DNA of 64,000 bases, taken from positions 69,333,578 to 69,397,577 of the forward strand of contig CM022944.1 in assembly GCA_012931725.1 (NCBI GenBank), read 5' to 3'. The notes beneath the pieces were generated by a model. The model saw only the letters and a program-made list of their open reading frames with translations. It made no database searches and was not told where the DNA came from. How positions within the stretch are numbered: the stretch's first letter is position 1; every line of letters starts with the position of its first letter. Source of the DNA: Litsea cubeba. Lineage: Eukaryota > Streptophyta > Magnoliopsida > Laurales > Lauraceae. The translations under genes and the position numbers were made by a program. Below are positions 8,865 to 18,573 of the stretch, one piece after another.

Positions 8865-11800
8865 ATGGCTTCAAGTAAGTTCTCCTTTTTTTTTTTTTTC
8901 AAGAAAACTCCATTGTAGGAAAAATAAAGTTCTTTTTTTTTTGTTTCTTTCTTTTCTTTTCTTCTCTTTTTTTTTCTTTTCCACGTGTTTGCCCCCCCTT
9001 TTTTTTTCACACGGGTTTTTTTTTTTTGCTTTCTTTTCTTTTCTTTTTTTTTTCATGTTTTTTTTTTGTGGGCCGTACAGACAGATCCGTACGGATCTGG
9101 CCATACGGCCACGTGGCCTGTGGGCCAGCCCCTTTATTTTTTTTTTCTTTCCCTCCCCTTTTTTTTTGAGAAAGTTTCTTTTCTTTTTTTTTTTTTGTTT
9201 TCTTTCTCTTTTTTTTTTTGAGAAAGTTTCTTTTCTTTTTTTTTTTTTGCTTTCTCTTTTTTTTTTTTTGAGAAAGTTTCTTTTCTTTTTTTTTTTTGTT
9301 TTCTTTCTCTTTTTTTTTGGCAAACCTAGATGTTCATGCATGCCTTTAATTTGTAAATTAAATTTGTAGCATGATGTAATAGCATACCTGAAAGTTTTCG
9401 CAAATTTGGGAATTTGGAGCTCGCAGTGATGTTGAGCCCTTCCTGATTTTGTGGAGACTTTGAGGTTTCGAAAGTTTGGAGTTTAGGAGCTCGCAGCGAT
9501 GTTGAGCCCATCTTCAAGCTTTCTATTTCTTTCGGGATAGTTCCTTTTCTTCGGAATTGCCCCGTCATCATGTCAAAATTTCGCCAGATTTTTTTTTTTA
9601 GCGAGATTCTGTCATTTTGATGTTTGATCTTTTTCTTTTCCATCCTTTTCAGGTGGTTCCTCCAGAGCGAACAAGGGTAAAGAGCCTGCTACAAGCGTAC
9701 CCCGTCGATCTTCTAGATCTTCTAATCTGGCCGTTCAGCAGGCTTTTGAGAAGGTCCAGTATGTTGAGAGAAATTTGGAAGAGTGCGACTCCCTCAACAG
9801 AGATGAGATGAGGCAGCGACTGATCGCTCTCAAGGGAGAGGAATTCTATAAGATCATGGTAAGCAGTCGTCCATGGGTGATGGAAGATCAGAGCGTTTTG
9901 CCCAAGCCTACCTTCTTCTTTGGTGATGCAGTCCCTGATGACATGACATACCAGAGGAGATGTTTTCAGTTTTCTTTCACAGCAGATGGTGAGAAGAAGA
10001 CTGTTGCTACCCGGTCGATGTTTGATCGCACCGTCTCGATTCTGAGCCTTGCCCCCACGTGCCCTAAGAGGGAAGATCCTCCAAGTTAGGTGAGAAGGAC
10101 AAATGTAATCAAGACCGGGGTTTTTGTTGGCGGTTCTCCTGGATATACGGAGAGGTCGCCTGTTGACATGGACCTGTTGATGCCATCCAGCGGCTACCAG
10201 GGCTCTGATTATCCGTCGGTCGATTTGAGACCGGTGGGCCTTGGTATTTTCAGTGGTGACGGCAGCAATTGGATCAAGCCTTTTCGACTTCGAGTCCGTT
10301 TCAATGCCGACTCCAAATGGAAGTCGTGGACTGATCGCGTCCTGCTGATTGGTGGCGCCGTTTTGAAGGAAGCCGGGATTTTTGATGCGGTCCGCGCCTT
10401 TAGGGAGACCGTAATCTTTTCCGACGAGGCCTTCATGGCTATGCTGGAGTCATTCCTCCCACAAACCAATACCTTCGTTGTGACGAATGGTGAGATTGGT
10501 TTTTCTTTGAAGGAGCTGAGCACCATTACTGGATTGCCCATCCTCGGCAAACTCTATGAGGAGTTTATGCAGATTGACAGCGTCCTCGAGGGGCAGTCTG
10601 AGGAGTTCAGGCTTTTATACTTTCAGCTCGTCGCCTTCTATGATTTTTTGAAGGAGAAGGGGGGTTTGAAAGTCAGATCCAGCAGTTGGAAGAGTTTTAG
10701 CTCTTCATTCCCCAACTTTTTTTATAGCAGGGAGTCTTCTGATAGCGTGACCCAAGAAGCCGGAGCTCAGGATCCAAGTTCAAAGAAGATCTTGGCCATG
10801 CAAGAAGAGTTGAGAGATTTCTGTGCAAGTACAAACGCCATATGTCCTGACATTGCACTGCGGAGAGATCTCGCTGTTTACCTCACTTATTGGCTTGGTG
10901 AGGCTGTTTTTGCTGGAGGAGATGGAACGCACATCAGGCCGCATTGTATTTTTCCGGCTTGTCAGATGGCGTTTGGAGAGCAGCTTGCTTTGGTGCCAGC
11001 TCTTTACTCCTACTTGTGTACCGAACTGCAGGCTACTGCTTTTTTGGTTCGGCTTGGGCTTCCCATGAATAGGGTATTTTCAGCCCATATCTTTTATTCA
11101 TGGTATGTATACCACTGTCCTGGCTTCCATCGGCTGGGTGCTGCACAGGATGATGATCCTCTGATTATTCGACTGGCTAAGGGCAAAGCCGTTTCCGAAT
11201 CACTTTTGTTTGCCCGCATGAGGATCCGACGGTTCAGGGACGTCGAGATGGGGCAGTCTTCAGTGAAGCTTTCTCCGGAGTTGCGGAAGAAGGCTTTTGA
11301 TTTTGGTGCCTCCCGAGACTCTACCAGGGTGGGGTCGGGAAGGCATTATTCCTTGACAAATGCAGAGAGAGAGTGGCTTTTCAGCATACGTGTCGGCACA
11401 ATGGTGTACCGCAGACATCTTTTCGTCGACATCCAGCCGTATGTACCTTCTCGCTTTGCTTTGCAGCTGGGCTTTTCTCAAGGCGTTGTTGGAGCGCCTT
11501 CAAGCATGGTGAAGCGCTTTGGAGGCTTGCAGGACGGGAGAAATGCATGGGCTTTCTATAGTGCTAAAGACACTACAGCCATGATTTCTTATCCTGTGTT
11601 GCTGACTTCCCGGACTGCCGGCTTTGCGAAGTGGTTCGCGGAGAGTTTTTCGGCATATCGGGGGCTTTCCAAGAAGGAGCTTGATGTGAAGCTGGCATCT
11701 GGAAAGGGCCTTGGAAAGTCGGATGGCATCCGGCGAGAGGAAGTTTGGGCCTTCCTTTCTGGAGAGAAGCACAAGATAGGCTTTCTCGGTGACCAGGGCG

Positions 11801-13565
11801 TCATTGGTTCTGAAGCTGTTCGAGAAATACCTGATGAGGCTTTGGAGCAGTTAGAACAGGAGGAAGCCGAACTTGGCACTTGGATGCAAGCGGCACAGAG
11901 GCAAGCTTCCGTGGAGTCTACTGGCAAGAGCAGACCATCCAGTGAGGAGTCAAGTGGGAAACCTGACTCTGAGAGCGGGGCAGGTTCTTCTAAGAAGCGA
12001 ACCCGCCGGAGTAAGAGGGGGAGGAGTCATCATCGCAGCAAGGGGCAGCATGAGGACTCTCCTGACTTGGAAGTTCCTCTTACTATCAATGAGGACGTGC
12101 CAGTGGATGCTGACGAGCCTCCAGAGAAGAGAAGCCGAGAAGAAGAGACCGTCGGTGAAGGTATGATTCTTCATTTTTCTCTTTCCATTTCTTTTCATGG
12201 GATTTTTTTCCATGTTATGATTTGCTTCTTGTTTCTGTTTTTCTTCTTCTTTTTTTTTAGCAGAGGAAGACTTGGTGATGCCTGAGGTCCCAACCGATGA
12301 GGTGGTGATGGATCCTGTTGAGGCACCTGAAGAAGAATCGAGGGACTCTGGAGTAAATCCAGAATCTCCAATTGGTACGACTTCTTTTGCTCTTTTTTTT
12401 TTGAGTTTGTGACTCGGTTTGCTAACACTTTTTTTTTGTGTCAGCTGACTTGCCACAGGGTTCTGATGACTTTGAACCATCGATGGACGCGAATGTTGAT
12501 GATGCTTCCGATGAGTTCATGGAGGAAGAAAGTGTTCCGCCAGTCGTCGAAGAAGGTATTTTGTAGTTATAACTCTGATAATGATTTTCAAACAGGGTCA
12601 TATTCATACCTTTTTGTGTTTCCTTTGCAGGTTTTGAAGTGGCAGAGGAGGATCCGTCGTTTCCAGAGCAAGGGATGCCAGAGGTTAATCCAGAGGTAGA
12701 GACTCCTGGGACCAGTTCTGACAATGTTGAGGAGATTCCTCGCGCTGAGATTCCTTCCCGAGCAGGAGCAGCTTCAACTGGAAAGAGTTCTTTTGTTACT
12801 TTTTCAACAGATGATGACATGAGCAGCCGACCAACGGAGTTGGGCGAATCTTCAGCTGGGCCATCTCTTCTTTTTGCGAAGAAGGTGGTGGTGCGAGTTC
12901 TGAGCTCTTGGATTGAGACTCTCTTTTCTGGGCACATGGAAGCCGGATTTAGCATGATCCAGCATGTGCGTGAGATTCTCGGTGATGCTGAAGAAGCTGG
13001 TCTGGATGTCACATATGCCAGGGCGATCGTTAATAGGATCATTGAGCTAGGTGACAAGTGGTTTGAGACCATGGGTTTTCCTGACGATCAGTTCTTCAAG
13101 GAGATGTTCTTGGACCCTGCGGATAAGGCTCAATCTGACCTGGATGAGGCTACAGAAAGCAAGAAGCAGGCAGTCCGAGAGAGGAACTTAGAAGAGATAA
13201 CCATCATTAGGCTGACACATGACCTTAACATCCTTGATAGGGAGGTCGATGAGGCCAGGAAACGTCTTGAGCATCTGCAGGCACGAGTCGCTACCAAGTG
13301 GACTGAAATAATAGAGGCTCGTGAAAGGGAGACTGCTCTGATTCACCGAGTTGCGGATGCCAATCGAGTTCTCAAAAGGAAGTCTGATGAGGACAAACAA
13401 TGGAAAACCGCTCGAGGGAAGCTTCCCAGTGCAGAAGAAGGGTTACAGCCCACCCCAGCATCTCATGGCAGGTTCCTGAAGAAGCGTGCCTTGGAATCCT
13501 TGACGGATGAGGCCAAAAGCTTGCTTAAGGAGCTGAACTCTTGGCTGGAGACCATTTTTGATTGA
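8865..13565 (+). CDS. Antisense PMD-domain protein of the Tat element, five exons, one internal stop
   Basis: I infer exons 8865-8874, 9653-12160, 12261-12374, 12445-12555 and 12631-13565. All introns are GT-AG and all phases fit, giving 1,226 codons including the stop. The only break is TAG at 10087-10089 (codon 149); copy 2 has TGG there. Residues about 220-600 resemble the plant mobile domain (aminotransferase-like), with a WKSWTDR stretch near 226, TNGEIGFSLKEL near 280 and SLTNAEREWLF near 570. Next come a basic NLS-like segment (SKKRTRRSKRGR, about 783-800), an acidic low-complexity region (about 805-1000) and a likely coiled coil (about 1080-1175). Extra antisense ORFs between pol and the 3' LTR are known from Tat elements such as Grande and Retand; their function is not known. 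The ATG is the first after the TATA box, and exon 1 is only 10 nt. PMD assignment is from motif memory, not a search. Confidence 0.75.
9083..9098. repeat. 16-bp perfect palindrome inside T-rich intron 1
   Basis: AGATCCGTACGGATCT is self-complementary and is flanked by further CCGTAC/CCATACGG motifs, an island of GC in a T-rich intron. In copy 2 (24295-24310) the flanks are CCGTACGG on both sides, giving a nested symmetric block. Confidence 0.8.
9150..9320. repeat. T-rich tandem repeat in PMD intron 1
   Basis: About three to four units of 'ttgagaaagtttcttttc' separated by T runs and 'gttttctttctc'. The AGAAAGTTTCTTTTC core is a partial inverted repeat. Copy 2 has the same array with consistently shorter T runs. 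ORFs on either strand here are low-complexity artefacts. Confidence 0.7.
12257..12263 (+). promoter_or_regulatory. NAGNAG tandem splice acceptor of PMD intron 2
   Basis: The intron ends in TTTAGCAG. Splicing at either AG keeps the frame, the two products differing by one residue (A-E-E-D or E-E-D). The motif is kept in copy 2. Use of both sites is inferred. Confidence 0.5.
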
Positions 13566-13730
13566 GCTCCTGTATTATTTGTTTTTTTTTTACAGAAACC
13601 ATCCTTCTTTCTTTTTTTTTTTTTTTTTTTGGTACCACTTGTATTTTTTTTGGTACTTTTTTTTGTAGTGCTTGTGAACACTTTTTTTTTTTGGTACCAC
13701 ATGTATTTTTTGGTACTCTTTTTTTTGTTA

Positions 13731-14000
13731 TCCCTACGCTCACTTGAATCTTTTTGTGATAAAAGTAATTGCTAAATGGGATGCTCTTTTTTTTTTGTTA
13801 TCCCTACGCTCACTTGAATCTTTTTTGTGATAAAAGTAATTGCTAAATGGGATGCTCTTTTTTTTTTTATCCCTACGCTCACTTGAATCTTTTTTGTGAT
13901 AAAAGTAATTGCTAAATGGGATGCTCTTTTTTTTTTTATCCCTACGCTCACTTGAATCTTTTTTGTGATAAAAGTAATTGCTAAATGGGATTTGATCAAA
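13731..14000. repeat. Four ~69-bp tandem repeats 3' of the PMD gene
   Basis: Units begin TCCCTACGCTCACTTGAATC at 13731, 13801, 13870 and 13939 and continue with 'gtgataaaagtaattgctaaatggg'. They are nearly identical, so the array is young. Copy 2 has four units (28888, 28946, 29014, 29081), the first of them shortened. The stretch 13566-13730 before it is T-rich with repeated GGTAC(C) boxes and no gene. Confidence 0.85.
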
Positions 14001-14039
14001 AGGTTGTCATTTTGTGAAAATCTTTTGTCAAGTAATTGT

Positions 14040-14420
14040 TTTGGCATGAAGCCAGGTTTTTGTTTGTGGCATGGAAGCCAATTTTGGCATGAGAGCCAGC
14101 TTTCTTGTGGCATTGATAGCCGAGTTTTTTTTTTGTGGCATCTATAGCCAGTTTTGGTGGCATTGATAGCCGGTTTATTTTGTGGCATCTATAGCCGGTT
14201 TTTGGTGGCATTGATAGCCTGTTTTGTTTTGGTGGCATTGATAGCCGTTTTGTTTTTTTTTTTTAAATCCAAGTTTTTGTTTGTGGCATTGATAGCCGGT
14301 TTTGTTTTGGTGGCATTGATAGCCGGTTTTGTGGCATTTATAGCCTGTTTGATGGCATTTATAGCCGGTTTGTGGCATTATAGCCTGTTTTGATGGCATT
14401 TATAGCCGGTTTGGTTTTCA
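14040..14420. repeat. GGC-(5-8 nt)-GCC dyad minisatellite
   Basis: More than fifteen units vary between GGCATTGATAGCC, GGCATCTATAGCC, GGCATTTATAGCC and GGCATGAGAGCC, spaced about 18-30 bp. The outer GGC and GCC arms stay constant while the centre changes. The same motif occurs in the Tat LTR (5396-5455) and in the opposite-strand fragment at 45119-45480. Confidence 0.8.
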
Positions 14421-14424
14421 AAAA

Positions 14425-14975
14425 ATGCAAGTATCGACTAAAAGTCGCCTCCCTGCTGAATGTTCTTGCAAGTATCGATGGAATGTCGCATCCTTGCTCA
14501 TTCGGTTGCGAGTATCGATGGAATGTCGCATCCTTGCGGATTTGGGTGCAAGTATCGATGGAATGCCGCATCCTTGCTTTTCAAAAATTTTGGTTTTGCG
14601 GGTACTTGACTTGATGTCGCTTCCCCACGATTTTTGAAATTGTGGTTTTCTCGAACCTTTGGGTTATGGATATCAACTAAAATGTTGCGTCTCCAAAGTT
14701 TTTAGGTTTTTTTCGAACCTTTGGGTTATGGATATCAACTGAAATGTTGCGTCTCCACAGTTTTTTAGGTTTTTTTCGAACCTTTGAAATTTGGGTTGTG
14801 GATATCAACTGAAACGTTGCATCTCCACAGTTTTGGATTTTGCAAAGTACCGACGAAATGTCGCTTCCCTGCGATTTTTGGAAGTGTCGAACGTGGTTCG
14901 CTTGCTTCCGATTTGTACGAGTATCGACTAAGCGTCGCTTCCTCGCGGTTTTTGAAAAACCATTTTTTTTGTTTA
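14425..14975. repeat. TATCGA/TCG dyad repeats between PMD and integrase
   Basis: This has four ~41-bp units 'agtatcga(n)...gtcgc(a/c)tcc(t/c)tgc' (14428-14585). Three ~65-70-bp units 'cgaacctttgggttatggatatcaact.aaatgttgcgtctcca' (14655-14830) follow, then two single units near 14850 and 14920. All share a CGA...TCG or ATC...GTTGC dyad. No protein is encoded. The array is the spacer between two convergent genes. Confidence 0.7.
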
Positions 14976-15138
14976 AAGACACGAGGGTCATAAGTTTTGA
15001 TCTAAAACCATTTTGGCGGTAAAAGGCAGGGTGGACTAGGGTGGAAATCCCTGAATCCGGATTTTGTTTCAAACCATGAATTTTGGGTTCAAGGGTTGAA
15101 AATTTTGGTCAAGTTAGGGAAAGGTTCCTAAACTTGGA

Positions 15139-15160
15139 TATATATATATATATATATTTT
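15139..15160. repeat. AT dinucleotide microsatellite
   Basis: A run of about 11 TA units followed by a T run. It is shorter in copy 2 (near 30273-30284). The rest of 14976-15303 is AT-rich spacer with no gene that I can see. Confidence 0.8.
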
Positions 15161-15303
15161 TTTTTTGAACAATGAAACGATAAAAGTAAGCATTGTTTTA
15201 TATTTCTAGAAATTTCAACATTTGATATGAAAATTCTAAAATAGATGGTGGGTTTAGCGAGCGTGTACCTGGAAACCGGTTTTGGCCGTTACAGGCATTG
15301 CTC

Positions 15304-16710
15304 TTACCCAGTTGGGTAAGTCTTCAAGGGTAGTACCGCTTTTAAGAACTTGCCGTTGATGGGCAGCATACATCTGTCACCTTCCATGTTTAGGAGTGCG
15401 TATGCGCCGTTGGAGAAAACCTTGTCGATGACGTAGGGTCCCTCCCATTTTGGCTCAAATTTGCCTTTGGACTTGTGAGCGAAGACCATTGGTCTTTTTA
15501 CCGCAAGGACCAAGTCACTCTTTTTGTAGGCGCATTGCCTGTACCTTTTATCGAAAGATCCTGCCATACGTGCTTGGTAAGTTCAATGCTTTGTTGAGCT
15601 TCGAGCCGTTCTCATCGAGATTGTCCAGCTCATGGAGTCGCAATTTGACATTGCTTTCTTGAGTCGTGTCATTTTGCAAGGATACTCTCAAGGAAGGAAT
15701 TTGTACTTCCAAGGGCACGACAGCTTCGCATCCATAGACCAAGGAGAATGGTGTGCTATGGGTTGGTCCTCGAACGGTGGTTCGATAGGCCCACAAAGCT
15801 TCGGACATTTTGTCGCTCCAGTCTCTTTTGTGACTAGAGACCATTTTTTTGAGGATTTTGCAGAGTGTCTTGTTGAAAGCTTCTGCTAACCCGTTTGCTG
15901 CCGGATTGTATGGAGTCGAAGGACAGCTTTGGATTTTGTATTTGTCGCAGAACCTGTAAAATCGATGATCCCGGAACTGTGGTCCGTTATCATGGATGAA
16001 TCTTTTGGGTATGCCGAAACGACAAATGATGTTGGTGCGTAGGAACTGAAGGACTGATGAGGTCTTCATTTCATTAAACGCAAATGCTTCTGACCACTTG
16101 GAGAAGTAATCCGTAGCGGCGAAGATGAAGCGATGACCTTTGCTCGAAGGGGGAGAAATAGGACCTATAATGTCCATACCCCAGGCTTCGAAAGGCCATG
16201 AGATCGCTGTAGGATGCAGCCATTCTGGAGGCATGTGAATGTAATCTCCATGAACTTGGCATTGTTGGCAGCGCTTAGCAAATTGCATTGCGTCAGCTAC
16301 CATGGTAGGCCAGTAATATCCTAACCTTTTTATCTGATCATAGAGCTTAGGTCCAGCTTGAGCTCCACAAAGACCAGCATGAACTTCTTTGAGTGTTTCT
16401 TCAGCCTCTTGTTGTGACAAGCAGCGTAGAAGTACTCCGTTGAAGGATTTCCTGTAAAGGATTTTTGAAGGAATATCCAAATGGAAGCTTGGGGTTCGCC
16501 TTTGGATGCTTACCCGTTCTTTTGGATCTTCAGGTAGGATTCCGAACATAATGTAATCAATGAACGGATCCCTCCAGTCGCCAATTGAAGTTTGAAGGAT
16601 TGAAATCCAACTTCCGACCACTTGGTGGCATTCAGCAACTGCTTGGTGTGTGTTAAGAGGAGGAAGGATTCTCCTTTCGCACACTGTGATTTGCATGTTT
16701 TCCCCTTCCT
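15304..16710 (-). pseudogene. Tat integrase (degenerate), copy 1
   Basis: The integrase region of pol would insert the cDNA into the genome. The catalytic acid residues are visible: D in GMDIIGP, D in HDNGPQF and E in GLAEAFNKTL, the usual D,D-35-E layout. The zinc region has VHAGLCGAQAGPKL and RCQQCQ, so the second histidine expected after CGA in this lineage appears lost. A one-base deletion near 15615, shared with copy 2, shifts the frame after LDEN. Copy 1 has further frameshifts near 15580 and 15345. The C-terminus (KWEGPYVIDKVFSNGAYAL) is the conserved Tat tail. The element was therefore dead before it was duplicated. Confidence 0.8.
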
Positions 16711-17112
16711 GGATTGCCATGGATGCGGCAAGTCCGGCTAGGGCATCTGCACGTATGTTTTCACCTCTACGAATGTGGGTTGATGTGACAGATGTCAAAC
16801 TTTTGCAGAAGTGATTGTGCCTTGTTGTAGTAGGGCAACAAATTTGGCTTCCTGACTTCAAATTTCTGATTCATCTGGTTGACGATCAGTTGAGAGTCTC
16901 CAAGACTTCCAGCATGGTGATACCGGATTCGATGGCGAGTTCCAATCCTAAGATCAGAGCTTGATATTCAGCTGCATTGTTTGTGCATGGTTCAGTAGCG
17001 AGGAAAGCGTGTGGAATAATGTATTTGTCGGGGCTAACAAGAGGATGCCAACTCCCGAGATCAGCTGTCTTTTTTCATTTGTCTTGGTTGCACCGTCAAA
17101 GTACATGTCCCA
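16711..17112 (-). pseudogene. Second (archaeal-type) RNase H of the Tat pol
   Basis: Tat-lineage gypsy elements carry an extra RNase H between the normal RNase H and integrase. Here FDGATKTNEK, NNAAEYQALILGLELA and ENIRADALAGLAAS mark its acidic active-site residues (D, E, D). A frameshift near 16865 separates the first two motifs from the last. This domain, with KGQALVDFLAEHP just upstream, is my main reason for naming the lineage. Copy 2 lacks it because of truncation. Confidence 0.75.
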
Positions 17113-18573
17113 GGAGGCACTTGTGAGAAAGTCTCCACATTGTAGACTGGTTCGTCTGGGAGATCATCTCTGAGTGGAGAATCTTTAGGCAATGGATGCT
17201 CTGCGAGGAAGTCTACTAGAGCTTGCCCTTTGATTGCTTTTTTGTGGTACATACCTAATATCAAATTGTGACAGAAGGAGGACCATTTTGCCAGTCGAGC
17301 ATTGAGAGAACCTGCCTTTGTGACAAGGACCTTCAGAGGTTGACCCTCGAGACCAGGTAGACTGTATTGGAAAGCAAGTAGTGACGCAGCTTTTGTACGG
17401 CGAACATCACTGCAAGACATTCTTTTTTGACTGGAGAGTAGCGATGCTCTGCACCTACTAGCATGCGGCTGAGGTAATATAGAGCAGCTTCTTTCCTTTG
17501 ATCATTTTCTTGCGCAGCAGAGCTCCCAGAGAGTGATCAAGGGCTCTTGGTACAAGATGAATGGTTTCCATGGTAGGAGCAGCTAACATGGAGGTTTTGT
17601 CAGGTATGACTTGATGTCTTGGAAAGCAGCTTCACAGTCAGCATCCCAGACAAAGTTTACACCCTTTTTCATCAACCGGGAGAATGGACGGCATTTCCCC
17701 GAGAGATTGGAGATGAACCGTCTGATGTAGGCCAATCTCCCTTGAAGCCCTTTGAGTTCTCTCAAGGTTCTTGGAGAGGGCATTTCTAGAATGGCTTTGA
17801 CTTTTATGGGGTCAAGCTCTATTCCAGCTTTCCGAACTAGAATCCGAGGAACTTACCCGACGAGACGCCGAAAGAAGCATTTCAATGGATTCATTTGCAG
17901 TTTGTGTTTGCGAAGCCGGGAGGAAGACTTCTCGCAGGTTTTCGAGATGATCTTCTTTTCTTTGCTTTTGACGGCGAGGTCATCAACGTAACATTCAAAC
18001 CGTCTTGTGCTGCCTATCTTGGAATTTTTCATCATAGCCCTCTGATATGTGGCACCAGCATTCTTCAGACCAAATGGCATGACAGTGTAAACAATACACG
18101 CCAAATGGGGTTCGAAAGGATGTATGTTTTTCATCCTCAGGATGCATCTTTATCTGATTGTAGCAGAGAAACCATCCATGAATGTCATTCGCTCGAATCC
18201 ACAGGTATTATCAATCATTACCTCTGGTATGGGGAGCGGAAATTCATCTTTTGGGCATGCGCCATTCAGGTCTCTATAGTCAATACAGACCCCTGATCTG
18301 CCCATTTTTCTTTGTCACGGGACAATGTTGGCCAACCATTCAGGATGTTGTTCCTCACGGATGAAGCCGACGCTTTTGAGTTTTGAACTTCTTGTTCAAT
18401 TTTATCCATCACATCTGGACGGAATCTTTTTGGCCTTGCTTGACAGGCTTGATGTCTTCTTGAAGATTGAGTTTGTGAACTGCTATTTTGGGTCTAAGCC
18501 TGGCATTTCAGCATAAGACCATGCAAAGCAATCAACGAACTCACGAAGAAAGGCGATATATCAGGTAACTCAA
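17113..18573 (-). pseudogene. Tat reverse transcriptase and RNase H, N-terminally truncated
   Basis: Reverse transcriptase motifs are clear: TVMPFGLKNAGATYQRAM, then ECYVDDLAVKSK with the YVDD active site (near 17970), then LQGRLAYIRRFISNL of the connection region. Several frameshifts break the reading frame (near 17850, 18020, 18110 and 17400), so no enzyme could be made. The region ends at 18573 just upstream of the RT start. Protease, gag and the 5' LTR of this copy are missing because the next repeat unit begins there. Confidence 0.8.

Noticed and set aside
8871..9341. Lysine-rich minus-strand ORF and the phenylalanine/leucine-rich plus ORF opposite
   Set aside because: Both are translations of poly-T/poly-A repeats in PMD intron 1.
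12161..12285. Read-through of the PMD ORF into a phenylalanine-rich tail
   Set aside because: This is intron 2 sequence. Splicing at 12161/12260 restores the acidic frame and the downstream exons.
10090..12285. 731-codon ORF as an independent gene
   Set aside because: It is the middle of the PMD gene after the internal TAG. The upstream exon is in the same frame, so a separate start is not needed.
13731..14975. Possible CRISPR-like array
   Set aside because: Units are tandem without unique spacers, lie in a plant retrotransposon and have no cas genes nearby.
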